A stretch of 64,000 nt of DNA from Pontederia crassipes. Taxonomy: Eukaryota; Streptophyta; Magnoliopsida; Commelinales; Pontederiaceae. The position numbers and the translations under genes were made by a program. The stretch covers positions 54,845,447 through 54,909,446 of the forward strand of contig CM060191.1 of NCBI GenBank assembly GCA_030549335.1, written 5' to 3'. Shown here piece after piece: positions 47,937 through 59,858 of the stretch (the first letter of the stretch is position 1; every line of letters starts with the position of its first letter). The notes below the pieces were generated by a model, which saw nothing but the letters and a program-made list of their open reading frames with translations, searched no databases and was not told where the DNA came from.

Positions 47937-48239
47937 GTAAAAGAAATGCATGACACATAAAAATTTTATCCAACCAAATACAAATTCTATCACGAGAAGA
48001 TTCAAAGTTCGTCATTTGATTTTACAGACCTGATCAATGTTATTAGCCTTTCCACCTATAAATATTTGAAGAGTCCACCTCAAATCATGCCCTAAAGCCT
48101 AGGTTATTTCATTTGTGCATTCTGTAGATGCGAGAGCATAGAGAAAGTGTGATGGCTAAAAGTCAATCATCATGACTCTGATCAAGATCTTGAGGCTGTC
48201 GCCCATGTGCTGATTTCCCGAAAAATCTATTTTTATCTT
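47937..48239. promoter_or_regulatory. Promoter-like segment with TATA box
   Basis: TATAAATATTTG at 48057 lies in otherwise AT-moderate DNA continuing the sequence left of the solo LTR. About 30 bp downstream would be a transcription start, but no gene follows before the antisense LTR. It is probably the TATA box of an older LTR. Confidence 0.3.
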
Positions 48240-49061
48240 AGGTGTAGTTCTTTCGATTTTTATTAGTTTTATTTTATTATCTTTCTAGAATTTCTAGGAT
48301 GAATTTCATGTTTTAAATATTTCATTTTATGAAATTATTAATTGAAGGGAAACCATTTGAACCCTATTTTATTTGCTTTAATCTTTTTTAGTCAATTATT
48401 AATTGTGCCTAGTGCTTTAAACTTGTTTAAATAGATTTATGAGTTAAGTAATTAGCAATTTGTAGAGTATTTAATTTTAGAATAATTTAATTACTTGAAT
48501 TAACTAATTTATTGTGAACTTAATAATTGACATAAATTTGATAACTTGTGTATGGAGAATCATAGTTGTGTGGTATGTTAATCTATAAAAATCCGTGGAG
48601 TGATTAATAGTTTAAGAAATTTAATTTAATGCATCTTAATTTTAATTTGACGGAATGGGAGTTTGTGGAGACTTCCAACATTAAGACAATTTAATCTACT
48701 TGATTAGATGCACGGAATGTCAGTTTTTGGGATACACAATTTAGTATTATTAGGTTAATATTTTTGGAAGATCTCTAATCCATTTTAAATAATTAAATTC
48801 ATCTTTTATGGTTCAGATAATATCCTGATCTATTTTCATCCTAAGGCCTAACTTTAGTACCACTATATTATTATATTACTACCTTATTTTCTCTATTTTA
48901 TTTTATAATTATAAAACCTATTTTCAAAACCCTATTTTCTCTCTTATTAATTTATAAGATTAGGTAATAATTGAGTAATAATATTCATACTATTTACTCC
49001 TATTTTCTATATTAGTTAAGCGACTACGGTTCTTGGTAGTGAATTTCCTTCATACACATCA
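48240..49061 (-). mobile_element. Gypsy-type LTR, antisense
   Basis: In reverse it begins TGATGTGTATGAAGGAAATT at 49061 and aligns with 6241-6800 through shared words such as TAGGCCTTAGGATGAAAATAG and GGCATCCC-like blocks. Its other end is not clear; similarity fades near 48240. No target duplication was established. Confidence 0.6.
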
Positions 49062-49136
49062 CTTTGACGAGTTTTAAGGAACCCTCCCATCGTCTAGGTT
49101 AAGAATAACTCATATGAGTATTTTATTAGGCTAGAA

Positions 49137-49569
49137 TAGGGGTGTTCATGAGTCAGGTTGGACCCGATCTGTGAACAAACTCGATCCGGTCGGGTCGGTG
49201 GTTGAGTTACCTGACCACCCAATTTTTCTTTTTTATTTGTTCCTTATTATTTTTATATTTATTTAATATTTATTTTAAAATAAAAAATAAGTTTTCTAAC
49301 TATTTAAATATTATTTCTATATTTTAAATATTTTATTTTATTTTTTTAAAAAAATTTAAAGTAAATATAGACTTAAGTTTAAATTAAAAAATAGAAAAGA
49401 AATTAAAAAATTAGGTCATCGGTTCGGGTCGGGTCTTGTCCGAGTTGGACCCGACCCATGATCAAGTCGAGTTTGGGTCGGGTTGGGTTCAACCCGATTA
49501 TTGATCTGAGATCGGATCGAGTCGGGTCGTCGGGTTCACTGGGTCGACCCGATCCGGTAAACACTCCTA
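49137..49569. mobile_element. hAT-like nonautonomous element, copy 3
   Basis: The left end TAGGGGTGTTCATGAG pairs with the right end read in reverse, TAGGAGTGTTTACCGG. The flanks GGCTAGAA (49129-49136) and GGCCAGAG (49570-49577) match at 6 of 8, with two transitions. The ends are rich in GGGTCGG/CCGACCC, the core is AT-rich and noncoding. It is related to 17309-17809 by its ends. Confidence 0.68.
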
Positions 49570-50794
49570 GGCCAGAGCATGCGGGGTTCATTACTCATTC
49601 GTTTTCTTCTGCAGGGGCTCTCTTGCTTGCTGCACGTTCAGTCATGATCGATGCGGCTAACGTGCGGATGGAATCACATTCTGCTCATCTTGTGCTAATT
49701 ATTAATTGACAGACGAAGGCGAATTGAAAATTATGGAACAACGTGGACGAAATACATCTTATTTTGGCTTTTGATTTTCTCAAATGTGAGAAACGAATAG
49801 TGCTGTTTGACACTTAGCAAAATTTGATCGGAATTTCACTTTTTTATATTTGTTTGCGAGGACAATCCTCCTTCGGAACTCTTTCGTTTTTTGTACATTT
49901 TGGGTTCTTTTCCTAATAAAGAAATATCACTTTCTATAAAAAAAACCACAATAACATAGTACATATCTAGTGGTTGGACCCACGTATATGCTCCGGGAGA
50001 CGGAGGGGGCAAATTTAAAAATTTTAATCATGTTACAAATTGATATATTAATTTTATTATTAAAAATAAATTTGGACCTTTTAAATATTTGTATTATATC
50101 ATTGGGAGACTTTAAAATTCTCAATCATGTTACAAAATGATATATTAATTTATTATTAAAAATAAATTTGAACCTTTTAAAAATTTGTATTATATCATTA
50201 AAACACAAGTGATAATTCGTTATGTTGGTTAAGTTGGTCCTGAATTTTGAAATTTTAATCCTGAAGTCGCCAATATATAAATCAGTAAATAGATCAAGTG
50301 CTAAATTATAGTCGGCATATATTCTATAGCGTATATTTGTAGCTAGCAAAAGTATGAAATCGATATCTAAAAATAAGTTACGGTTTAATTTTTCTAACAT
50401 ACCAATATATTTCAAATTATAAATTTAATTACACATAAGATAAAAGGCATACTTTTTTATATAATATTCACATTGTATATTTTGGGTAGTAGCTCTTATA
50501 TGTAATATCTTATTATTTTTGTTTATTAAATATTTAAAAAATTGTGACATATAATATTTGGTTTTTCCTAATTTTAAGATTGGTTCTGTCGTACGGTATG
50601 TTGTGACCTATGCGTATGCAACACATACGTAGTTAAAACCATATTAAATGCTTATTAGAAAATTGAAAAAGAACAAGTATTATTGTATATAACCCTACCT
50701 AGCTTTTGGATTGTGTGCATAGGGGCAAGTAAGGATGTACATGTAGGTCTCCTATGTCCGTACCAAAGTAATCTACATACCACGTAGGTACACA

Positions 50795-50830
<36 letters not shown>

Positions 50831-50939
50831 GAGGGCACTGAATATATGGTATGAATAAATGGATCGACCTTACTATTTTAATAAGTCGACCTATCATTTA
50901 ATACAGTATACTATAACATATAAACATGTAGTATACTCA

Positions 50940-50978
<39 letters not shown>

Positions 50979-51585
50979 TATGTACGTGATATTTGATGGC
51001 CAGGTGAATGCATGGCAGAGACGTTAAAGTAAATTAAGGACCGAAAAGATGAAGAAAAATTATATAATATGAATTAAATTTATAGCAGATGCAGATGGCC
51101 TAGTTAAACTGGTCAAGTGATTTAAATAGAAGTTGGATAAATAAATTAATAACCTGCCTCTTTAACAAGCTAAAAACTATCTATCTTAATTGTATTAAAC
51201 TTATCACCATTTGTAATTATAAAAAAGACGAGGGAAGTACCAATCTCCTGAGAAGCTACTCCTTGAGCTGTCCCCATATTACAAAGGATGATGAATATAT
51301 ATGTGGACATGTCATTGATTCATCGTGATAGTACGCTTTGACGAAGTAGTGTAGGTCAAGGCTCAGAAAGAAGAATTAAGTATTACGTATACGTAAAATT
51401 GTCAATGTCTTCCATGAAACGTACTCAGCATTCGTAATTGGAAGAAAAACAAGCCTCACTTCTTGTCTTATTGAAAATAATGAAATGAGCCAGGGCAGAA
51501 TTTAAAATGATGGACGTGGCATGAAAGCTATATATATTTGGGTGATTGGAAGTGAGATTTCTTATTTTCTGGTCAATTAATTGTT
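49570..51585. other. AT-rich spacer with a 97-bp tandem pair and microsatellites
   Basis: No gene recognised. AATCATGTTACAA at 50026 recurs at 50123, and about 95 bp around it is duplicated, with the AAATTTG(G/A)ACCTTTTAAA block conserved. TA microsatellites lie at about 50797-50824 and 50945-50975. The small frames here are low-complexity. Confidence 0.55.
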
Positions 51586-51778
51586 GGTGATAAGGATTGT
51601 GTTGGGGCAAAAAATGATCAATATATATGGGTCATTGTTGGATCGTGATCTGATGGTTCACAAATAAATGACATCAAGATGTATACAAATAAGTGTTTAT
51701 TTGTGAACTGTCAGATCATGATCCAACGATAGTCCATATATATGGATCACCTTTTACCTCCACACAATCCTTATTCCC
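51586..51778. mobile_element. Mutator-type MITE with perfect 9-bp duplication
   Basis: The 193-bp unit has long inverted arms of about 85 bp: GGTGATAAGGATTGTG at the left against GGGAATAAGGATTGTG from the right, then GTTGGATC(G/A)TGATCTGA(T/C)(G/A)GTTCAC in both. The centre is about 28 bases. The flanks are identical 9-mers, TTAATTGTT at 51577-51585 and 51779-51787. Arm length and 9-bp duplication fit a Mutator-like MITE. It carries no coding sequence. Confidence 0.88.
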
Positions 51779-51961
51779 TTAATTGTTCTATGAGGAATTA
51801 GAAGTCATGAAGAGCGGTGGCTGAATTTTGTGGAATTAATTGTCATCACTGACCAAAAAATTATTGAATAATAAGAACGAACCAAAGGATCAAAAAGTAA
51901 AACAATATATATGAGAGGAGAGTTGTTCTTTCTTCAATTAATCAGAATCCGGAACACTTGT

Positions 51962-54231
51962 TGTAATGACCAGCTCATTACTCACCCTCACTTAAAATTC
52001 GAAATTACAAAAAAATGGACGAGAGAATCGGTTCCCTGAACTCCTCACCGGAGAGAAGTGGCAGCGGCTATATGAAGGAGTGAAGGGGGACCTTGCTCGT
52101 CCTTTGGATTTCCCGCACACTGCCGCACTCTCTCTCCCTTCCTCTGCTTCCCCTTCGACGACCGGCGAACACACGGCGCACGGACGAACAAGCGACGTGA
52201 GCATGGATGAGACAGTTCGGACACACCAGACCTCCCTCGACACCTTCGCGAGGACTAGGCGCGCACCCCCGCTGACTGAGAACGTCCGACAACCGATCAG
52301 ATTGACAACAGTGACACCGGCGACCAAAATCTGATCAAAAGAGGTATCGTAGGTGTAAAAATTCTTAGACGAAGAAATGTAGATCAAATGTCATAAATTC
52401 CTATTCCATTATGACCTAGAGCAGGTAGAAATGTTTTTCATATTATAAGTATTGTGATTGGACGATCATAGGTCGGTCAGAAAAGGGAAAATCCGACCGG
52501 CGACTCTATTCGCGTGAAGAATCGGTCGACCGATTTCACCATATCGGTCGACCGATCTCTGACATCTCAAGTCCTGGCTCATGGCCGGTCGTCGCTGTAG
52601 GATCAGTCGATCGTTCTGAGGAATCGGTCGACCGTTCTAGGGAATCGATCGATCGATCTTGCGCAAATGGGCTCGGCGGCTTCCGCCGGATCGGTCGACC
52701 AATTAATTGGGATCGGTCGATGTCGAATGGTCGATCGCTTTATCAAGAGGAAGCAATAGGCCGAGGACTTAATTGGCCGATCGGTCCCTCCTGGGCGGTC
52801 GACCGACTTGGCAATAATGGTCGACCGGTCCATTAGGACGGTCAACCGGTCTAGAATAGAAGTACCGTGAAACCCGATATAAAATGACCAAAATGCCTCT
52901 TGAGTGGCCAGAACTCCCATAATCAGTTCTAAACCTTCGACTAAACCTTCGACTGGCCCACCTGAGACCATGTCCAATACAGTAAAGCAAGTAACGGACC
53001 TTTTCTACAGGAAGGGAACTAGACCTTACCCCTTCTCTGAATGTTGATTCAAATCTTACACATGTTAAGAAGATAAGAAAAGTAAAGATAAAAGAATGAG
53101 ATAGTTATGTGTTGCTCAGTGTACATATCAAAGTAAGGTATAGTGAGGGGCATGTAGCTGTGCTGAGGAGACAGTACACCTACTGGTGTTAACTACTACT
53201 GTTCCTGGACCATAGGCTCTCTCCCACCTGTGCTTTCGAATAAGGATGACGTATTGACGCACTCTTCTTCCACGGGGGCATATATGGATTATCGTGCTTT
53301 ATGTCAAAGAGACAGGTAGCTCAACTAAGGAGACAGTGAATCTATAGGTCCGCAATGACCACTGTTCTTGGAATGCATGTCCTCTCCCACTTGTATTCAG
53401 AAAAGGGTATGCCTGAGCATACACTTTCCCTTTTATGGACATCTGACAACATATATTATAGAAACACCTCTAGCTTCCCACTTAACGAACATCAAGGACC
53501 TCATAGTAATATAAAAGACGTAGTACCACATAGAGCATAACAGAGAATAACAGAGTATAGTGTTGAATGATATAGTATGGTAATGCATAACAAAGTATGC
53601 TAATGAATAGAGTAAACTATAATAAGGTACGATATTGTTAAAGAAAAGAACAAAATACAGAACTATATATATTTGTATGGTTCATAGCCTACAGAGATCA
53701 AGGTATTGGAACCAATGAATAAAGTAAATGAACAGTGATTATCTTTATCAGTATAGGCTTCATTAGATTAGCATTTCCTAATCTTTGAATCTATGTGTAC
53801 TGTGCGTTAGCTCACGGGCATTTCATGCCCCTGCTTTGGGATTTTGCAGGTGAGAATCCTGCTTAGAGAGGTTGTGAAAGATGCAGAGCTCGAGGATAGC
53901 GGCGCATGACTTACAAGACACTACAACTTTCTACTCTATTATTTCTTTAATAGTTTATTTCAATATTGTATTCCAAAAACATCTGAATTTCCCTTTTTAG
54001 TCCTACATATGTTGATATTTTCTTGAACTATTTGAATTATCTATATTTTTCTATTTTCTTGAACTATCGCATGTCATGTGACATCCTTTGATTTTCAATG
54101 ATATATCTTCCGCATTATCCTTTCATTTTTATTTCTCTATTAGTTCTATTGTCACATGTGTGACTGGTCAAAGTCAAAATAGTAGTAGATAGTGTAGCGC
54201 TCCCTTTGTCAATCTTACTGCCAACGTGACA
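51962..54231 (+). mobile_element. Probable gypsy LTR next to the NAC gene
   Basis: It begins TGTAATGACCAGCTCATTAC and I place its end at CCAACGTGACA (54231). The text near 53800-53900 (GTTAGCTCACGGGCATTTCATGCCC, TTTTGCAGGTGAGAATCC) is typical of the 3' part of Tekay-like LTRs. Positions 52440-52860 form an array of GGTCGACCGAT words like that in the copia LTRs. The flanks CTTGT and GAAGG do not match, so the right end is uncertain. Frames at 51992-52387 and 52603-52977 are not accepted. Confidence 0.45.
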
Positions 54232-54606
54232 GAAGGACTGATTTTGAGGGCTTATGCTACGTATATATAGAGCAATAGAGTGATAAAAATATCGATCGTA
54301 TCTTTATTGGGTGTGAGCTAAGTATATATTGCATTCCTTGTTCTGCCAAAATAAGGTACTCCTGAACCATATATAGTGGACATACATCATTATCTATATT
54401 ACATGTATCTGTTACAGGAAGTTCCTTACCCTTAGAACCTGGAGTGCTCTCAACAGCTTATGTGTATATGTGTCTGTCGAACTCATTGCTACTACTTGAG
54501 TACTTGTAGTGCTTACTTGTTGATGGAGTGATATATCATGTATATATGAATTTATGTATATTAGTTACATGCATGATAAAAAAAATTTCTTGAAGTCGAT
54601 GGATCT
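54232..54606 (-). other. 3' flank of the NAC gene
   Basis: About 375 bp separate the stop codon from the LTR-like block. The DNA is AT-rich and should hold the 3' untranslated region and polyadenylation site. No canonical AATAAA is seen on the minus strand, so a variant signal must serve if the gene is active. Confidence 0.45.
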
Positions 54607-56115
54607 CTAAGTGTATATACAATCGTAGGTAACAGTTGTCGGATCTGCCACGAGCTCCATGATCCTTCCAAGCTCATCCCAATTACCATCTTTGAACGGC
54701 TCCATGTTTGGACTTGCTGCCACATTGTTGTATTGGAATGCTGTCGAAGAATTAGCTTGTGTTAGACCGCTCCACTGCGTTGCGTAGAATTGGTTGTTAT
54801 CTGCACAAAAACTGTTAGTGAACTTAATATCTCCAGGAGGATGGCCTGATGACACGAAATGAGTTCGCCCATTCCGGCTATCAGATTCCAAGCTGCTAGT
54901 TTTAGAACTGGAGTCAGCTGGAATTTGCTCCGCAGCAATTAGTTCTTTCCAGTGTTGAGGGTGCTTCTTGTATGTTACGTTCCTCTTAAAAATTCTGCAT
55001 ATTGTCCAGATTTCCTGAAGATAAAGAAGGAAAAAAATGTAGAATAATTAATTTGATATATACAATCAATGGAAGATCCAAAGAGGTGCCAGAAGTTGAA
55101 CTCTTACAGCTTCTTGCATGCTGGGGGAGGTAGTGTTGTCAGTGTTCTTGCTGCTTGAAGGCAGCCTGAATTCGTGCATCATCCAGTCGGTCTTAGTACC
55201 CTTCCCGGCGCTGCCTCTGTAGTAGACTAGGGACTTCTTCAGGCCAACGCAGTCGCCAGTTCTGCTTGCTGAATATATCGGCCGATCGATGCCGGTGGCC
55301 TTCCAGAATCCCGACCCAGTGACCCTGTTGGGCCTTATGCTGTTTCTGTACTTCCTCCCCCTCAGACAGAAGAAGTACCATTCCTTCTCTCCAGCAGTAA
55401 TAGGTTCTGTCATGACATTGACAAGACACCATACAGAATGACTCAGAACCCTCGTAGTAAGCATTTACTTCACTTAACAACATTGAAAAGGAATACAGGA
55501 CGAATGAAAAAGTAACTAGTAAGTTAATTATTAGCTCATGTTTTGTCCTAAGAGGCATTTAATAGATTCGGAATATATGTGTAGGAGTCAGATGAGATGA
55601 TAGAAACGATCTGATTATAATCACTGTAATATCTTTTTCCTTCATTGATTTACTGCTTTCATATTTTGTAATAATTAAACTGCCTACTGGTTTAAAAAAA
55701 TAAGAAAACTTGAAGCATACATGGATCATAACTATTTTATGATTATTATACCAGCAGAGAGTATTCATGCAGTGCAAGCATAAGTTTAACATGATACCAG
55801 ATTAACAGACAAGGAAGATTTATTTCTCAAAAATCTCAGGCACAAGGAGATCGATCGAAGAGGAAATATAATTGGATATGCTACCTAAGAATGATAAAAT
55901 TGGAGACAAAACATACTTGGAAGATCCCATGGATCGTGCTTGTAGATATCTATCTCTCTGATGATCTTTATGCTGAAAGACTTCCTTGCTACTTTTCGCC
56001 GGAGATAAAAATCGACGAGCTCTTCGTCTGTCGGATGAAACCTGAACCCCGGCATCACCACGTCCTCATCCTCATGATCTTTTAATACCTCCTTGTCTCC
56101 ACTCTCCTTCGCCAT
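54607..56115 (-). CDS. NAC transcription factor, JUNGBRUNNEN1/NAC042-like
   Basis: A nuclear DNA-binding regulator. Exons are 56115-55917, 55406-55108 and 55014-54607; introns begin GTATGT and GTAAGA and end ACAG and TTCAG. The product has 301 residues. NAC subdomains appear in order: A ([20 protein letters not shown], from residue 21), B ([15 protein letters not shown]), C ([16 protein letters not shown], then [16 protein letters not shown]), D ([29 protein letters not shown]) and E ([12 protein letters not shown], residues 167-178). The tail is Asn/Ser-rich and ends with a [13 protein letters not shown] block like the Arabidopsis JUB1/ANAC042 C-terminus. That family member (275 residues) restrains senescence and promotes stress tolerance. 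No stops or shifts; splice phases are consistent (1, then 0). Orthology to JUB1 rather than a sister NAC is inference. Confidence 0.93.
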
Positions 56116-56258
56116 CTTCTTGTCTCGCTCCAGTTAGCGAACCTTTTCCTCGATATGTGGATGCAACTCCTCTCTTGCCAAAGCTCTCCACTTCCTCTCC
56201 TCTACTTCAAGTCTCGCACCCAAGCTTAATTTAATTTTATCCAGTCACCAACTCACCA

Positions 56259-56267
<9 letters not shown>
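56259..56267 (-). promoter_or_regulatory. TATA box of the NAC gene
   Basis: On the minus strand TATATAAAT lies about 145 bp before the start codon, predicting transcription from near 56225 and a leader of about 110 bases. It is fused to an AT dinucleotide run extending to about 56290, so the TATA position may vary with repeat length. Confidence 0.6.
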
Positions 56268-56292
<25 letters not shown>

Positions 56293-56488
56293 AAAGAATA
56301 ATCTGAAGAAGAATAGTATATATGTATGGGGGAAGTGGCTGAATAGTATGTAGTATGTACAAATGCACAAAGCTTTTGCCTTGTGTGAAGCCTTGAAGTC
56401 TTGAACTGAAGCGACAGAAGCGTGCATGTCATCGTGTATGCGGGACAGAAACAAAACTGTTACTTTAGATCCAGTCAAGTCGTTAGCT

Positions 56489-56494
56489 TTGACC
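56489..56494 (+). promoter_or_regulatory. W-box, NAC promoter
   Basis: TTGACC within AGCTTTGACC, a WRKY-binding core, about 375 bp upstream of the NAC start. The same 10-base context recurs at the second site at 56772-56781. Confidence 0.4.
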
Positions 56495-56675
56495 TGACAT
56501 GCCACCTCATGCATGCTCTCTCTCTCTCTGTGTATATATTTTTCTCTTGTATGGACTTGTTCAATCGATTTGAAAACACAGGAGATGCTTTCATAAATTG
56601 ATACCACATACAAATTGACATATTGGCACTAATGAACAATTTCCGACCCCCCATGCAAGCAATCCAATAATCCAT

Positions 56676-56683
56676 CCACGTGG
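56676..56683. promoter_or_regulatory. Palindromic G-box, NAC promoter
   Basis: CCACGTGG, a perfect palindrome with the CACGTG core bound by bHLH and bZIP factors, about 560 bp upstream of the start codon. Confidence 0.5.
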
Positions 56684-56775
56684 TGTGCTCTTATAAATAA
56701 AAAAAACAGATATTTATGTATAATATTTGGGTGACGTGAGTGCTTTGAAACTTCATGGCAGTGAAAGCATGAGCT

Positions 56776-56781
56776 TTGACC
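56776..56781 (+). promoter_or_regulatory. Second W-box, NAC promoter
   Basis: TTGACC in the context GAGCTTTGACC, about 660 bp upstream of the NAC start. Confidence 0.35.
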
Positions 56782-57527
56782 GAGGCTCATGATAGAGAAC
56801 GTTAATTTAATTAATTATATATTTATATTGTTAAAGTCTTTTTAAAAGTAATTTTCATCCGTCCCTTCACTTTCACTGGATCTCATTTTAATTTCTAAAT
56901 CTTATTTTGCAATAAATCAATCTGCAACTTATAAATTTATAACAAAAAATTTCTCTTAACATGTAATGAGGGATTTCCAACTTAATTTCCTGACTAGGGA
57001 GCTCATGTGGCATTCATGAATTCAATTAAAAATATTATACAATTATTCAAAATGATTTATTTAAAAGTAAAAAATAAAAAGAGAGAGGGGTAAAAGGAGG
57101 TTGATTTTTTTATAATTAAAATGAAATAAAATAAAATATATTTAATAAAATAAATATAAAAATATTTATTTTAAAATAAAATATAAAAAAAAAAAGAGGG
57201 AGACTTAAAGGGTAAGAATATGGACGTGAATCTTACGTAGAATTTAGAAAATATATTTCATTATTTTAGAGTATACCAAGTTAATTAGGATATTAATCAT
57301 TTATGATACGATTATATTAATTAAGATTTGCATGTGTATACACTACCAATTGTTCATTTTGAATATCAATATATGTACAATAAACTTTACACGACTATTC
57401 TTTTTTCTAATATTTATCATCATAGAATATTTTAGAAATATGAATGATATTAATTTAATTAAATGTTCTGAATAAATAGGAGAATGGCTAAAAGAGGCAC
57501 GGAGCTCGCATTGGTAAAAACTATAAA
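56782..57527. other. AT-rich upstream spacer
   Basis: No gene or clear element. Contains A/T runs and a purine-rich stretch at 57070-57110. It may hold distal regulatory DNA of the NAC gene. Confidence 0.4.
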
Positions 57528-57867
57528 GGTTAATTCTTTAAACCTCTCTTAAATTATAAAAATTTTTTGCATCTTGAACTTCTCCTTAAACTATGTCTCA
57601 ATTTCTACTTCAGTCTATCCATCATATTTTCATTCATTTTATTTTTTAAATTTAGTAAATGATTAAATTGCCTTCATGCGATTTGAAATAAATGTCAATT
57701 TTTTTTCCTTCGTTGAGGTCGGTTTAGTTATTTGATAAATAAAAAGTAACAAAAAATTAACAGAATATGATGAATGGATTAAAATAAAATTATGATATAA
57801 TTTAAAGAAGTACTATGATAATCATAAAAAATCGTTATAATTTGAAGAAGATTTAAGAAAGTAATCC
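57528..57867. mobile_element. Inverted-repeat MITE
   Basis: Arms of roughly 110 bp are imperfect reverse complements: GGTTAATTCTTTAAACCTC at the left against GGATTACTTTCTTAAATC from the right, and both contain TATCCATCATATT/ATCCATTCATCATATT-like text inward. The flanks (AACTATAAA, ATACTCGAA) show no convincing duplication, so the superfamily is not assigned. Confidence 0.55.
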
Positions 57868-59858
57868 ATACTCGAATCCTATGCATTAAATTAGAGTTTT
57901 CCACCCCTTGAACGAGAGAGGGCCATGGCCTTCTCCCTCCCTAAAGAAGATTTTTGTTACCAATCTTCTCAAAGATAAGAACGTTCTTATATTGCTAGCC
58001 AAAATTATTATTATTGCTATTATTATTATCCAAAATTGTAACTTATTTGTATGTGTTGTTTTTTTTTATTGTTCAATAGTACAGGTCTCAGGATAATTGT
58101 TTTGCAAAAACACTATTTTTAGTAGTCACTAGTCGCGGGATGTGTGACAAGTGAGACACAAAAATTTGAGTCATTCCTTAACAAAGAAGGAAATTTTCTA
58201 TTTTTTTTTTTGGAAAAAAACTTCTATTGTATCTCATAGTTAAATTTTGTCTTAATTTTTTTTAAACAGATCTCCTTTTTACTCTTTATTATCATTTCAA
58301 ATAAAAGATCCTAACATTTGAAAAACAAAATGTGTTCCTTTTTGTCATTTCTTACGTTTATACTGAATTCTACTATTTTGGAATATTTTCCAAACGATAG
58401 TAAAGGTAAGTGGATAAATAAAAGGGAAAAATAATCGTAAAGTTAATTATAAATACAGTGAAAAATCAATAATCCAATTGTGATAAGCAGCTATATCTTT
58501 AGATTAGACATAAATTAAAAAAAAGTCAATCTTCTACCATTTTTTTCTGACCTCTTGACTTAATGCTTCATGGGTTGTCACTTTACTTCACCCATTTTAA
58601 CTAATTTAATTGACGATGAAGTGGTTCTAATATTTCAACAAAACATATTAAAATTATTTTTTTTCTATTTTGCCAACTCTGTCTAATTTTGACCCCTGAT
58701 TTGTCAAACTTCTCTCCATGTGCTTTGAGAAAGTGAAAAACTCGATGCAAGTTTTCAAGACGAATCTTGCCTCCTACACATGCACCCTGAACTGATATAT
58801 ATATATATTAGATAAGGGGCAAAGCATTCTTTCAATATTGTTCTGCTAAGCTCCTCATGAAGATATATATATATATATATATATATTCTTTGATATTTAA
58901 CTGTAGGAGGATTTATAAGAAGACAAGGTGGATTTGTTTTCTCCCGTTTTAGAGTCCAAGGTAATACGTGTTCTTTTTTTTCTACTTTTCTTTAGAGAAG
59001 CAATGGAAAAAACAAAATCTTTGACCTTCTGTTGGCTCAACAATGAATTAGGCACTGACTCAAAGAAGGTAAACGTAGTTAAATGATTTTCACATAAAAT
59101 GTTGTAAATGCTTATTAGGGATTAATATTCCTTTAAGCAGGATGATATCAACATAAAAAGTGCTCCAAGATTCTGCAATCTTGCTTTAAGAATTAAAGAT
59201 ATACATTTGGCATAAAATAATCATATGCCATGCATGAATCCTATATATGATTTTCTCATGAGGAGGAATCTAATACGATAAGATCTTAAATTTGGCTACT
59301 TCTTAATTCATTTCACATCTTGCTTTTACTTTCAGAACAAAACAAAAACATCTTTTTTATAAATTTCCTTTTGACTTTCGTACATACCTTCCATGAAAAG
59401 ATAATTTGACGAGAGACTTTTGCATCCATTGATAGGAGAATAAAGTGTATAATAATTGAATTAATTTGCTTAGAATCCCTATGATTCTTTAACTTTCCAT
59501 ATGAAAAAAAAATTTGAACTTAATTTCTAAATTATTTGATTATGGGAGAAAACTATACTAGCGTTGGGAAGGTATTCCAGTCAGTTTTGGTGAATCAAAT
59601 ATATATGTAATTTTACCATCAAACCTAGTTATATTCCGAGTAATTAAATTTGTTTGTTATGTAAACAAAGATTAATTTCATCAGGATTAAGCTCTTCCTA
59701 GTAGCAAGGGCAGTTACAATAATATTTTCATTAGTTTCTCCACCTCATGGCATGGTCTTCATCTAAATATCAATAATGCATTCTCAAATAAGTAATTCAA
59801 TAGCTATATATGAAGTTGCTAAAAAAGTTATCACATCAACGGGAATCACAAGAGAAGT
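57868..59858. other. AT-rich spacer, no recognised gene
   Basis: Mostly A/T-rich unique-looking sequence with TA microsatellites at about 58795-58810 and 58864-58887. No frame longer than about 60 codons and no motif recognised. Confidence 0.5.

Noticed and set aside
53800-53960. Possible exon with TTTTGCAG acceptor
   Set aside because: The text matches the style of plant gypsy LTR 3' regions, and no downstream open frame continues it.
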